Shown here: positions 54,196 through 63,384 of the stretch, piece after piece | How positions within the stretch are numbered: position 1 is the first letter of the stretch | Layout of the letters: each line of letters starts with the position of its first letter | The notes under the pieces: generated by a model | What the model saw: the letters and a program-made list of their open reading frames with translations, nothing else | The model's database searches: none | What the model was told of the DNA's origin: nothing | Program-made: the position numbers and the translations under genes | NCBI GenBank assembly: GCA_951640165.1 | Contig: OX621250.1 | Location: 7,812,001 to 7,876,000 of the forward strand | Length of the DNA stretch: 64,000 nt | Reading direction: 5' to 3' | From: Pseudoips prasinana | Lineage: Eukaryota > Arthropoda > Insecta > Lepidoptera > Nolidae

Positions 54196-56181
54196 TCATG
54201 TATCGCTTTGAAAGCTGCTTACCGATGGTCGTGGTACCGAAGTTGAGAGCTCGCATGTGATTGGTCGGTTACATCCATGTATACTTAGTTCTTTGAATAT
54301 CAAGTTTTCTTGCTTTTTAAGTTTCTTGAGTTCTTGGTCTTGTTGTTGATCGATGCTCAGTTGATTATAATCAATTGTTGACGGACAAATAATTTCTTCG
54401 AGTCTCGATAAAGCATCGGCTACCGTATTATGTTCTCCCTTTATGTACTTTATGCTCGTACAGAATTGGCTGATGAAATGTAATTGCCTCTCGCGTCTCG
54501 GTGTGTCGGAGGTACTCGCTGCTTTTGTGAGAGCGTACGTAAGCGGTTTGTGGTCCGTATATATCTCGACGTCACACCCTTCTATTAATCGACGAAAGTG
54601 TTTAACAGCTGTATACATAGCTAATAATTCGCGATCGTATACACTGTATCTACGTTGCGTTGCACTCATTGCTTTTGAATAAAACGCTAGTGGTTTCCAC
54701 ACTTTGTGAACTTGTTGCTGGATAACCGCACCAACGCTGTGATCCGAAGCATCTGTCATGATAGCGAGAGCACTTCCTTGCACTGGATGGGAGAGTATGG
54801 TAGCCTCTGTGATGCTTTGACGGCACTTCTCAAAGGCTTGCTCTGCTTCCGTTGTCCACTCGATCGGCGTGCTATCATTGCGCTTTCTGTTATGTAGGTA
54901 CTTGTTAAGCTCGTTCTGTATTTCTGCTTGGCGAGGGAGACAGTCTCGGTAAAAGTTGATCATTCCCAGGAAACGTCGAAGTTCGAGAATGGTTTTCGGT
55001 TTTGGGTAGGTAGATATAACTTTGACTCGATCGGTTGTAGGTTTGATTCCGCTCGCAGATACTTCATAGCCGAGAAAGTCTATTGTTTCTTTACCAAATT
55101 CGCACTTTTCTAGGTTTAGTGTCAGACCGTATTTGTCCAACCGCTGCAGAAGTTGGTGAAGCAGCTGCTTGTGCTTTTCTTCGCTTTCTTCAAAGAGGAG
55201 GATGTCGTCGATGAAAGAGAAACATCCATCGATGCCTTTCAGCACTTCGTGCATGAATCTTTGAAATGTTTGACTGCCGTTCCTCAAACCAAAATTTAAA
55301 CAATTGAACTCGAACATTCCAAAAGGTGTTATGATCGCTGTTTTCTGTGCGTCTTCCTCAGCGATTGGTATCCAGTAGTACGCCATTTTTAAATCGAGCT
55401 TGGAGAATATTTTCTTGTTATGTAGTTGGTAAGTGAAATCGTGAATGTTCGGCACGGGATAACGATCTGGTTGAGTGACTGCGTTAAGACGTCTATAGTC
55501 GCCACACACGCGTAGTCTTCCATCCTTTTTCTTTACCACATGCAGTGGGCTGGCCCATGGGCTTTTTGATGGCTTGCAGATTCCCATCTCCATCATGCGG
55601 TCAAATTCCTCCTTGGCTGCCTTATATTTGTCTGGGGGTAGCGGGCGGGGGCGAGCGTAGAGTGGAGGGCCGGTTGTTTCAATGTGGTGGACAACGTGAT
55701 GCTTCGGTGGATGTTTCAGCGACATAGGTCGTAGGACATCAGGGTATTTCTTCAAAATGTCGTAGTACACTTGATTGTTGCTTATAATGTGTACTGACTC
55801 GGTGATTGTAGAAACTTGCAACGCGTCGACAGATAGTTCGGTAATCTTGTCGACTAACTTTTTCTTGTCCAGGTCTACCAGTAGTTTAAAGTGTCGGAGA
55901 AAATCAGCTCCCAGTATAGAGGTCTTGACGTCTGCAACTATGAATGACCACACAAAGTCTCTTCGTAGTCCAAAGTTCAGCCTGATAGTCTTTTGTCCGT
56001 AAGTCTTGATTGGTGTATTGTTTGCTGCATATAAACTGTAGGCGCTTTCAATTCTGCTGATTTTATGATTGGCGGCCAAAACGGAGATGTCTGCGCCGGT
56101 GTCCACGAGGAAACGTTCGTGAGTGTTACGGTCGTGTACACAAAGGCGATTACTGGTGTACGGGACACCGACGTCCGCCAC
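54196..56181 (-). CDS. Gypsy pol: protease, reverse transcriptase, RNase H
   Basis: 661 codons. Protease at residues ~20-100 (FLVDTGADISVL, Asp27; TSILGADFL). RT at ~180-420 (DGRLRVCGDYRRLN; FSKLDLKMAYYWIPI with Asp263; CLNFGLRNGSQTFQRFM; FIDDILLF with Asp325/326; DFLGYEVSASGIKP). RNase H at ~480-610 (MTDASDHSVGAV, RELLAMYTAVKHF, IYTDHKPL, NTVADALSRLEE). All expected catalytic residues are present. The stop at 54196 follows STSVPRPSVSSFQSDT, where homologues continue into the integrase zinc finger; a 1-2-nt indel is the likely cause. It overlaps no gag sequence: gag ends at 56196, 14 nt before. Confidence 0.92.
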   Translation of the reverse strand: MADVGVPYTSNRLCVHDRNTHERFLVDTGADISVLAANHKISRIESAYSLYAANNTPIKTYGQKTIRLNFGLRRDFVWSFIVADVKTSILGADFLRHFKLLVDLDKKKLVDKITELSVDALQVSTITESVHIISNNQVYYDILKKYPDVLRPMSLKHPPKHHVVHHIETTGPPLYARPRPLPPDKYKAAKEEFDRMMEMGICKPSKSPWASPLHVVKKKDGRLRVCGDYRRLNAVTQPDRYPVPNIHDFTYQLHNKKIFSKLDLKMAYYWIPIAEEDAQKTAIITPFGMFEFNCLNFGLRNGSQTFQRFMHEVLKGIDGCFSFIDDILLFEESEEKHKQLLHQLLQRLDKYGLTLNLEKCEFGKETIDFLGYEVSASGIKPTTDRVKVISTYPKPKTILELRRFLGMINFYRDCLPRQAEIQNELNKYLHNRKRNDSTPIEWTTEAEQAFEKCRQSITEATILSHPVQGSALAIMTDASDHSVGAVIQQQVHKVWKPLAFYSKAMSATQRRYSVYDRELLAMYTAVKHFRRLIEGCDVEIYTDHKPLTYALTKAASTSDTPRRERQLHFISQFCTSIKYIKGEHNTVADALSRLEEIICPSTIDYNQLSIDQQQDQELKKLKKQENLIFKELSIHGCNRPITCELSTSVPRPSVSSFQSDT

Positions 56182-56195
56182 GGTCGGTGTCGGCT

Positions 56196-57041
56196 TTAGT
56201 TTTCCGACGGCTTCTTCCTTCTACAACACGGAGATTCACAGCGCTTCGCTTTGTCTCCGAAACGGTGATGGTAGCGGCATTCCCAGTTGGCGTCTCTCGG
56301 CTTCGGTGCCGATCCACGGTGCGTTGACTGCGAACGTGAACGGGATCGAAAGCGGGGGTTGAACGTGCGGCGACGGTTTCTATGTGGTGGTCGCCCTCGA
56401 CGTAACTCGGCGATCTCAAGTGTGAGCTTTTCAACTTGCTTTGCCAGTGTTTCCAGTTGCGTTGTAGATGACGAAGACGGCGCTGGTGCTGTGACTGCGG
56501 CGACGCTGGGACCCTCTGCATACTCCACCATCTTGTCTGCCATCGCGGCTAAGGTGTCCAAAGATGATTCCTCGTTTACTGACAAGACGATTCGAACCTG
56601 AGCGGGTAGGTGATCTAGCCACTCAATCTTGAGACCTTTGTCGTTAATCATGCCACTAGCGAGTTCTCGCATCTTCCTTAACAGTTGGGAAGGTTTCTGA
56701 TCTCCCAACTCTAGTCCGCTTATAAGTTTTTGGAAGTTCTTGACGTCCGACTTGTCGTAGGCTTCGAGTAGACGTTCCTTAACTTTTTCGTATTTCCCAG
56801 TTTTAGGTGGATTATAAAGTATGTCGGTCAAATGTTGTAAGTCGACCGCTTGGAGTTGTTGCAATAAATATCGAAACTTCTGGTCATCTGAGGTCTTCAA
56901 TGGGTCAATCACGGCTTCGAATTGGATGAACCAGGCGCGGGGTATTTCTCTCCAGAAGGGTAAGAGCCGCGACTGCACGGATACTGCGCTCACGTCGTAA
57001 TTTATCTCGGTCTGGATTTTCGCTTGTTGCTCTTCAGACAT
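56196..57041 (-). CDS. Gypsy gag
   Basis: 281 residues from ATG 57041, the first ATG after the primer-binding site. The N-terminal two-thirds is a capsid-like helical region (LLPFWREIPRAWFIQFEAVI, YLLQQLQAVDLQHLTDILYN, ERLLEAYDKSDVKNFQKLIS, QKPSQLLRKMRELA). A predicted coil (LETLAKQVEKLTLEIAELRR) and an Arg/Ser-rich nucleocapsid-like end follow, with Cys/His residues CRYHHRFGDKAKRCESPC instead of a canonical CCHC knuckle. Full length and undamaged. It forms the particle in which the element RNA is reverse transcribed. Confidence 0.9.
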   Translation of the reverse strand: MSEEQQAKIQTEINYDVSAVSVQSRLLPFWREIPRAWFIQFEAVIDPLKTSDDQKFRYLLQQLQAVDLQHLTDILYNPPKTGKYEKVKERLLEAYDKSDVKNFQKLISGLELGDQKPSQLLRKMRELASGMINDKGLKIEWLDHLPAQVRIVLSVNEESSLDTLAAMADKMVEYAEGPSVAAVTAPAPSSSSTTQLETLAKQVEKLTLEIAELRRGRPPHRNRRRTFNPRFRSRSRSQSTHRGSAPKPRDANWECRYHHRFGDKAKRCESPCCRRKKPSEN

Positions 57042-57087
57042 GGTAGCTTCTTCCAAGTGTTCAGGTTTTCTTTTCGGGGTCACCAAT

Positions 57088-57388
57088 TGTAGTGTCCTAA
57101 GTGCAGGATTAAAATGAAACTCGAGATACAGCAAGGAATAATTTATTTTTATTATTGCACTAGCCTTATATCAATTTTGGATATTTAATTAGTACTGGGT
57201 TAAATTACATGACATCTTTAATTGACCAATAAGATCTAAGATGATCGGGCACCCATCTCGCTCTAGCGCGTGCGTTCTGTATAGCGTCGCCTGCTCGCAC
57301 ACTATAAATATTATCGACACCGGCGTTCACGTAGTCAGTAGACCGCGCACCGCAGTGCGGGCGCTTCATTGTATGTATTGTATGACTC

Positions 57389-57395
<7 letters not shown>
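57088..57395 (-). repeat. 5' LTR of the gypsy element
   Basis: Nearly identical to 52777-53085. The last bases merge into the (AT)n tract, so the terminal TCA is replaced or lost by slippage. Confidence 0.88.
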
Positions 57396-57425
<30 letters not shown>

Positions 57426-57547
57426 CCTCTATATAGGTTATATTTAGGTGGCTCTGGCAGGCCGCGCGGCGAGATCACAAGAACTACTCCCCTAACCGCT
57501 GCTCCCCGTGCTTCCCCTACTGAAGAAACATCGAACAGCTCAATCTG

Positions 57548-57790
57548 AGGCGCTCATAGCCAGATGCTCTCACCGGTCTGTAAGTGAGTGGAGAGGTTAA
57601 GCAACTAGGCTCGCGGTCAGTCCATAGATGGGTGACCACCAAAGTGGTTTAATTTCGGAGCGTCTCCGTGCTTCGGAGGGCACGTTACGCTGTCGGTCCC
57701 GGTTGTAGTCATCAGGCAACAGTCGTTAAGCCATGTTAGAGGCCTACTGGGCGGCTTGAGCAACTCTGACACTAGGGTTACCCCTACCCA
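57548..57790 (+). mobile_element. 5S-rRNA-derived SINE (family S3), intact reference copy
   Basis: AGGCGCTCATAGCCAGATGC, then GAGGTTAAGCAACTAGGCTCGCGGTCAGTC and CATAGATGGGTGACCACC, which resemble the A-box/IE/C-box part of 5S rRNA (GTTAAGCA..GGTTAGTACTTGGATGGGTGACC). The GAGCGTCTCCGTGCTTCGGAGGGCACG body and CAACAGTCGTTAAGCCATG follow. Confidence 0.7.
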
Positions 57791-57810
57791 TACGCAAGCA
57801 AGCAAGAAAC

Positions 57811-58194
57811 AACAAGGTGTGGAGGCCCCTTGACGCCTGGTCCCCTTAAGCCCGTAATATCAATTAAATTTTCCCTATAAATTGTATAAGTGTACGAACG
57901 GTATCTGTGACACAAAATAAAAGTTATAACATGTTAATGGTTACTTCTTCAGCTAGTACAGTGGTGAGTGTCGTGACCTTATTACTGGCGGGCACAGGTC
58001 CAATTCAATTTGTCTGAGTTTGGAACTGAAAATAGTAACAATTGCTCAGTCAGTAGTTCTTCATAAAAAATGGAGGCTTGGAATAAATGTAGAAATGTGG
58101 TTTTAATACGATTACCTACATAACAAAATATGTATGCCATAAGAATACTTTTCAGGTACAAAAGATACTCCTTGTTTTTATGAATTTAATTTTC
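57811..58194. other. No supported genes
   Basis: AT-rich; no repeat or coding sequence recognised. Confidence 0.4.
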
Positions 58195-58345
58195 AATTAT
58201 CTCACTACCACCTGATTTTAAACTAGGCAGAGCCTGTACTATGGCAACCAGGCCAAAAACAAAATAAATGTTCATCACACGAAGATTTGTCTTGGTTAGG
58301 GATCGAACCCACAACATCTGGCATAGTAATCACGGTCAGAATATA
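58195..58345 (-). mobile_element. tRNA-like SINE (family S4/S1 chimera), degraded
   Basis: ACCTGATTTTAAACTAGGCAG resembles the S1 tail, and GATTTGTCTTGGTTAGGGATCGAACCCACAAC resembles the S4 B-box region at 33955-34042. Confidence 0.5.
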
Positions 58346-58380
58346 ATAGGTTAATTTATTGTTTGAGTAGTGGTTACCCT

Positions 58381-58718
58381 CAAATTAAATTTGCTCCTCC
58401 TCTGTTTGTGCCGCCAAAGGAAAAATTACCTCCGGGACATAATTTGCCATGGCCAACCTGGAGGACTCTCAATAGACTACGTACCCAGGTTGGTAGATCC
58501 AAAGAAAACATGTGCAAATGGGGTTACATTCCCACATCACAAAACATTTGCTAGTGCGGCGTGTCACCCCAAAGTATGGCACATTTATCTGATTGTCCCT
58601 CTTGTCCAGTCTCTTGTTCCCTTCAGGGCTTGTATGACGCTTCAGCCAAAGCGATCAGCGTTGCCAATTTTGGGAAGATAAAATCTAATTCTTTGCCATT
58701 GACACGATAAGAAGAAGA
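58381..58718 (+). mobile_element. 5'-truncated LINE with 12-bp target duplication
   Basis: Direct repeats AGTGGTTACCCT at 58369-58380 and 58719-58730 flank the copy, and the 3' tail is GATAAGAAGAAGAAG. Frames with shifts encode LNRLRTQVGRSKENMCKWGY and, after a frameshift, MAHLSDCPSCPVSC and LYDASAKAISVANF, the usual C-terminal end of a LINE ORF2 with a CCHC-like cluster. Clade not assigned. The TSD is perfect, so the insertion itself is not very old. Confidence 0.8.
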
Positions 58719-59040
58719 AGTGGTTACCCTAGTGTCGAAGTTGATTAAGTTCAGTTGTTAGCTGGGCTTAACGACTGCGGTCTAATTGAGCAATATCATA
58801 TAACAATTTTATGAAAATAAATAAATAAAATTTAACAAACAACACGTGTAGCGCATCGTCATCATCGGCATTACTTTCAAAATATGATAATATTGTTTGT
58901 TAAGCATATTATGCATGCATTTTGTAGGATGTATGTGAAATTTTTAATATATTTCACAACACAATATCCATACAAGTCTTTGCGGATGTAAAGATAATTT
59001 AGTAGTTAAACAAAGTAATTTTAAAAACCCATCGCAAGTA

Positions 59041-59090
59041 TCACACTAATATTATAAAGGTGTAAGTTTGTGAGTGTAAGTCTTATATCT
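59041..59090 (+). mobile_element. Lep1-like Helitron 5' fragment
   Basis: TCACACTAATATTATAAAGG and GTAAGTTTGTGAGTGTAAG match the Lep1 5' end; the rest is missing. Confidence 0.55.
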
Positions 59091-59344
59091 ATGATGACTT
59101 GGGTTCACAGAGTTTTAACACTGTGAAAATCAAACACGCAGAATTGAACTTTAAACTATATACTTTAAGATTCAATTATGCGTGTTTTATTAAACCGTCG
59201 ATCGTCGATAACACCAAATATTGGGCAGGACAACATAAAATTACCATCGGCACCCCAAGAAGAAGAAATTAAAAAGCAATCGCACCTAGATAGAAATGAA
59301 AATAAACAAACTGACTAGATTAGGCTTTCTTTCTTTTAATTTCT

Positions 59345-59600
59345 GTTGGCGTGGTTGGCAAATGCTTGATTTTCACGCCGGTGTGTCAGTGAGTCGTGAG
59401 TTCGATTCCCACCCAGGACAGATATTTGTGTGCATGAACATGTCTGTTTGTCCTGAGTCTAGGTGTAAACATCTATATCACTAATTATGTATTTACAAAA
59501 GATAAGTAGTATACGTAGTATATCAGTTTACTGGTCTCCATAGTACAAGCTCTGCTTAGTTAGATGGCCGTCTGTAAATAATGTCCCAAGATATTAAATA
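59345..59600 (+). mobile_element. SINE S1, plus-strand copy
   Basis: TTGGCGTGGTTGGCAAATGC (A-box region), GTGAGTTCGATTCCCACCCA (B-box region), GATATTTGTGTGCATGAACA body, and the tail to AATGTCCCAAGATATT. Near full-length. Confidence 0.85.
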
Positions 59601-59906
59601 AAAATTCGTTCCTCTTTATTTCCTATATACATATTATCGAACGTATTTCTATTTTAGATCCATGTTAGGTATTACCCTTATTTTCCTATTGGGATAAGTT
59701 ATCGAAAATCTCTTGGCGTGAATAAAGCTACTGAGTAAAATACGGTAAAAGGTCCAACCTGATTTACCTACCAGGTAAAGGGCTAAGTCAATGATTAGTT
59801 TTGGATTAAATTTGGGTTTGATGGTTTGATCCGAGTTTTACGTACTTATGGTTGCTTGCTAGGTTCTGGCTTCATTGAGTTGATTATTAATCTTATACCA
59901 ATTTGA

Positions 59907-59982
59907 CGGGCCGGTTGGCGTGGTTGGTAAATGCTTGCTTTTCACGCTGCACGTCGTGGGTTCGATTCCCGCCCAGGACAGT
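59907..59982 (+). mobile_element. SINE S1 head only
   Basis: GACGGGCCGGTTGGCGTGGT to GTGGGTTCGATTCCCGCCCA and GGACAG, then unrelated sequence. The 3' body is absent, unlike the 5' truncation usual for retroposons. Confidence 0.75.
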
Positions 59983-60043
59983 TTTAGTTCCATATACCTC
60001 TACATTATTCGGTGATAGTCAATGGTTTTATTTAATGCTTGCT

Positions 60044-60140
60044 ATGTGGCTGACAGCATAGAATATCGCCACATCATTTCATCCCGTGGGGGGCGTAGAA
60101 GTCGACTCGACGATATATGTGCCAGAGAACGAGCAGTATA
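60044..60140 (+). mobile_element. RTE LINE 5' UTR fragment, left arm of palindrome
   Basis: ATAGAATATCGCCAC, CATCCCGTGGGGGGCGTAGA and GCCAGAGAACGAGCAG match the RTE 5' UTR (37740-37800, minus). An inverted second copy lies at 60286-60333 on the other side of a MITE. Confidence 0.65.
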
Positions 60141-60148
60141 TCTCTATG

Positions 60149-60285
60149 TACAGACGCGAGCACATCCAGCTACCTCAATCTGTCAAACTTCTTTTATAGA
60201 TTTTCAACTTTATCACATAAGCATAAGGTTCACTTTCAATTGGGGAAATTTGACAGATTGGGGTAGCTTGATATGCTGGCGTCTG
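60149..60285. mobile_element. MITE family M1, copy 3
   Basis: TACAGACGCGAGCACATCCA and its mirror TGATATGCTGGCGTCTG, with AATCTGTCAAACTT/AAATTTGACAGATT inside. The loop is in opposite orientation to copy 1. Confidence 0.8.
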
Positions 60286-60333
60286 CTCGTTCTCTGGGAG
60301 TTTTATCCTCGGGTTCCCTTCTACGCCCCCCAC
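60286..60333 (-). mobile_element. RTE LINE 5' UTR fragment, right arm of palindrome
   Basis: CTCGTTCTCTGGGAG, CCTCGGGTTCCCTTCTACGCC and CCCCAC are the reverse complement of the left arm region 60083-60135. Confidence 0.65.
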
Positions 60334-60334
60334 C

Positions 60335-61531
60335 CAGTGAACGCAAATAAACATGGAAGCATTCCTATCTCGCGAAAATGACCCAACGCAGATTGTGCCA
60401 CGGTAGGCGGGGCTTAAAAATTGTGCCGCGGACCGAGTCTGCGCACCATAGACACACTTTGCGCACTACAGGCATCAATGGCGGCCGTCTGTCAGTTAGT
60501 TTAATTTACAAAAATGCAAATCTCATGTGCATAACAAGAGTGTTGGAATTAGTTAGTACGGGTAAGTACATCGCTATATATTTTAATTTTATTAAATATG
60601 AAGTCCATCTAATTCACACAAAATATATGGTGATGTTGTTGTGCAAACGAATCAATTTATTTTTCGACACAAAAATTATGATAAATATTTTTATTTATTA
60701 TAATTATTCATTTTATATAAATCTTAGATAAAATACTCGGCATCTTTAGAGTTTGTACAAAAGAATGGTAATGGTGTTATTAAAATTAATAATTGATGGA
60801 TAATGGTATCGATCTAATAACACCCCCTGCTATTAATTTTTTTGATATTTTCAATGTACAGAATTTACACTTCTACAGTTTCAGTTGTTAGTATATCGTA
60901 TCGTATTATATCTACCAACATATCCACCAACAAATCCACCAACAAATCCACCAACATATCCACCAACATATCCACCAACATATCCACCAACATATCCACC
61001 AACATATCCACCAACAAATCCACAAACATATCCACCAACAAATCCACCAACATATCCACGAACAAATCCACCAACATATCCACCAACAAATCCACCAACA
61101 TATCTACCAATAAATCCACCAACAAATCCACCAACAAATCCACCAACAAATCTACCAACAAATCCACCAACATATCCACCAACAAATCCACCAAAAAATC
61201 GACCAACATATCTACCAACAAATCTACCAACAAATCCATCAACATATACACCAACAAATCTACCAACTAATCCACCAACAAATCCACCAACATATCTACC
61301 AACAAATCCAACAACAAATCCACCAACAAGTCCGCCAACATATCCACCAACATATCCAGCAACAATTCCACCAACATATCCAACAACATGTTATTTGCAT
61401 AATGTGGTCCGATTATTATGCTATAAATTAAATATGTATTACTCGCCAAATACAGTTTGATTGGGATATTGGGTCAAGATTAGCGCTTAGTTTCCTTGAA
61501 GTAATGCTTCCATGTTTATTTGCGTTCACTG
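60335..61531. mobile_element. Candidate element bounded by perfect 29-bp inverted repeats, containing minisatellite block 1
   Basis: CAGTGAACGCAAATAAACAT... (60335-60363) is mirrored exactly by 61503-61531. The pair encloses a 1.2-kb interval with minisatellite block 1. Flanking 8-10-bp direct repeats were not found, so it may be a MITE whose target duplication has decayed, or a rearrangement. Confidence 0.5.
60911..61388 (+). repeat. Minisatellite block 1, 12-bp unit CCAACAAATCCA / CCAACATATCCA
   Basis: About 40 units alternate between AAATCCA and ATATCCA variants. No unit contains a stop in several frames, so long open frames arise on both strands (Pro-Thr-Asn/Tyr or Ser-Thr-Asn on plus, Leu-Val-Asp on minus); these are treated as artefacts. 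Flanks ATTATATC and CAACATGTTATTTGCATA recur around block 2. Confidence 0.92.
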
Positions 61532-61608
61532 ATTAAAATGTATTGTGACGTATCCGTTTTTCTCACAAATACTCGACCATTTTTGACCCAGACGTATTTG
61601 TATTCCAT

Positions 61609-62369
61609 TATATCCACCAACATATCCACCAACAAATCCACCAACATATCCACCAACAAATCCACCAACAAATCCACCAACAATTCCACCAACATATCCA
61701 GCCACAAATCCACCAACATATCCACCAACAAATCCACCAACAAATCCACCAACAAATCCACCAACAAATCCACCAACAAATCCACCAACAAATCCACCAA
61801 CAGATCCACCAACTAATCCAGCAACAATTCCACCAACAATTCCACCAACAATTCCACCAATAAATCCACCAACATATCCACCAACAAATCCACTAACAAA
61901 TCCACCAACATATCCACCAACAAATCCACCAACATATCCACCAACAAATCCACCACGAATCTACCAACAAATCCACCAATATATCCACCAACAAATCCGC
62001 CAACAAATCGACCAACATATCTACCAACAAATCTACCAACTAATCCACCAACACATCCACCAACAAATCCACCAACATATCCAGCAACAATTCCACAAAC
62101 AATTCCACCAACAATTTTACCAACATATCCACCAACAAATCCACCAACAAATCCACCAACTAATCCAGCAACTAATCCAGCAACAATTCCACCAACAATT
62201 CCACCAACAATTCCACCAACAATTCCACCAACATATCCACCCACAATTCCACCAACAAATCCACCAACATATCCACCAACAATTCCACCAACAATTTTAC
62301 CAACATATCCACCAACATATCCACCAACAAATCCACCAACTAATCCAGCAACAATTCCATCAACATATT
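61609..62369 (+). repeat. Minisatellite block 2, same 12-bp unit with AATTCCA variants
   Basis: About 63 units. It adds AACAATTCCACC and ACTAATCCAGC variants in its right half. The flanks (CATTATATCCACC at left, CAACATATTATTTGCATT at right) resemble those of block 1, so the blocks are duplicates of one array. Confidence 0.92.
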
Positions 62370-62397
62370 ATTTGCATTATCTTGTCTTGGTTGGGGT

Positions 62398-63382
62398 GTA
62401 TAGTGCTACAAACTTATCTGGGCCGGTGCCGCGGTGGCCAAAAGTAGAACTAACAAGCCAGTTTGAAATGTCAATCGGCCTGTTATGCCATGACATTCCT
62501 GCCATTGATTGTTTGTTGCGCGTATTTATTTTTCTTTATGTGGTTTTTAATTGTGAAAAATGTCGAAAGCTTTAAAAAGTGATGCGAGGGACGTTATATT
62601 ACAAGTATTGAATTAAATGAAGGAAGAAAAACGCCTACAGGCACCAATTATACCCTTCAATAAGTTGTATAAACGCGTAGCTGCTACTACAGGTTAGTGT
62701 TGTCAGCTTCTGAAAAAATACGAAAATCCCCCTCGCACTTTAAATTAAAATATTATTTATTTAATAAATTTTTGCTATTTCCTTTGCAGGTGTCCGGGAG
62801 CGATTTGTAAGAAAACTTGTGAAAGAAAAAGAGCAAGCAGATGCAAAAATTTATAGCGTTCAGAATATTGGTAGATCGAATTCTGAAATCCTATCATTGA
62901 TTGCAGAAGCTTTTGATAAAATAACAGTCAATGAATGGCAAATTTTTTTTGCCATACATTGACAATTACAATCAATTTAAAAAAATATTAAAAATGTGTA
63001 TCGAAAAAGGGATGGATACTTAGAGGAGCCTTTCATCATTCATTTAGGTAGTGATAGTGAAAGCAGTGATTCCGATAATGATGATGATGAAATGACTTCT
63101 GAATTAAATTATTCCGGTGACATAATAATACCTGGAGTATCTCCGTTAGAGAACACTCAGCATACATTTTATGTAAATGATCATTATTTTATGTAAATTA
63201 TTGTATAAAAATATAAAGATTTGTACATGACAGTATTTGTTTGCTTTTTAGTAAAGTAACATTTACGTTACAATGTGCATATTATTTTTACCCATTTTAT
63301 TGCAAACAATAGTTACTAGCAACACTAAATGCGATAATAGCGCCGCTGCCACCGGGTCAGATAAGTTTGCGGAACTGTATAG
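62398..63382 (+). mobile_element. Small TIR transposon derived from a DDE element (IS630/Tc1-like type)
   Basis: Left CAAACTTATCTGGGCCGGTG (about 62409) and right (reverse complement CAAACTTATCTGACCCGGTG, about 63375) are inverted. TATAGTGCT occurs outside both ends. Inside lies a deleted, intron-containing transposase relic. Too small to be autonomous. Confidence 0.65.
62561..63196 (+). pseudogene. Relic of a transposon-encoded protein (N-terminal HTH and C-terminal acidic end, middle deleted)
   Basis: Exon-like piece 1 (ATG 62561) reads MSKALKSDARDVILQVLN, a stop (TAA), then MKEEKRLQAPIIPFNKLYKRVAATTG, an HTH-like start, ending at a G|GTTAGT donor. Piece 2, after a TTTGCAG acceptor near 62790, reads VRERFVRKLVKEKEQADAKI. 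The next part, SEILSLIAEAFDKITVNEWQ and GYLEEPFIIHLGSDSESSDSDND, resembles the acidic C-terminus of this protein class. The DDE catalytic region is absent, so this is an internally deleted, inactive gene. Confidence 0.55.
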
Positions 63383-63384
63383 TG

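Larger units (their letters stand above)
52777..57395 (-). mobile_element. Ty3/gypsy LTR retrotransposon, nearly complete, minus strand
   Basis: Two ~309-bp LTRs (52777-53085 and 57088-57395) flank gag, protease-RT-RNase H and integrase in gypsy order. A primer-binding site (TGGTGACCCCGA, minus strand just after the 5' LTR) and a polypurine tract (GAGGGGGGAG, just before the 3' LTR) are present. The LTRs differ by about one base by eye (GCGGTGCGGG versus GCAGTGCGGG) apart from the AT junction, so insertion was recent. The single recognised lesion is a frameshift between RNase H and integrase. Confidence 0.93.

Noticed and set aside
57590..57650. Possible 5S rRNA gene
   Set aside because: Only the promoter-like half is similar and it continues into SINE body; a second diverged copy is at 31495.
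60842..62244. Long open frames on both strands (140-190 codons) encoding Pro-Thr-Asn, Ser-Thr-Asn or Leu-Val-Asp repeats
   Set aside because: They follow from a 12-bp tandem repeat without stop codons; all frames are open and no non-repetitive domain is attached.
60911..62369. Possible CRISPR-like array
   Set aside because: The repeats are contiguous 12-bp units without unique spacers, in a eukaryotic genome.
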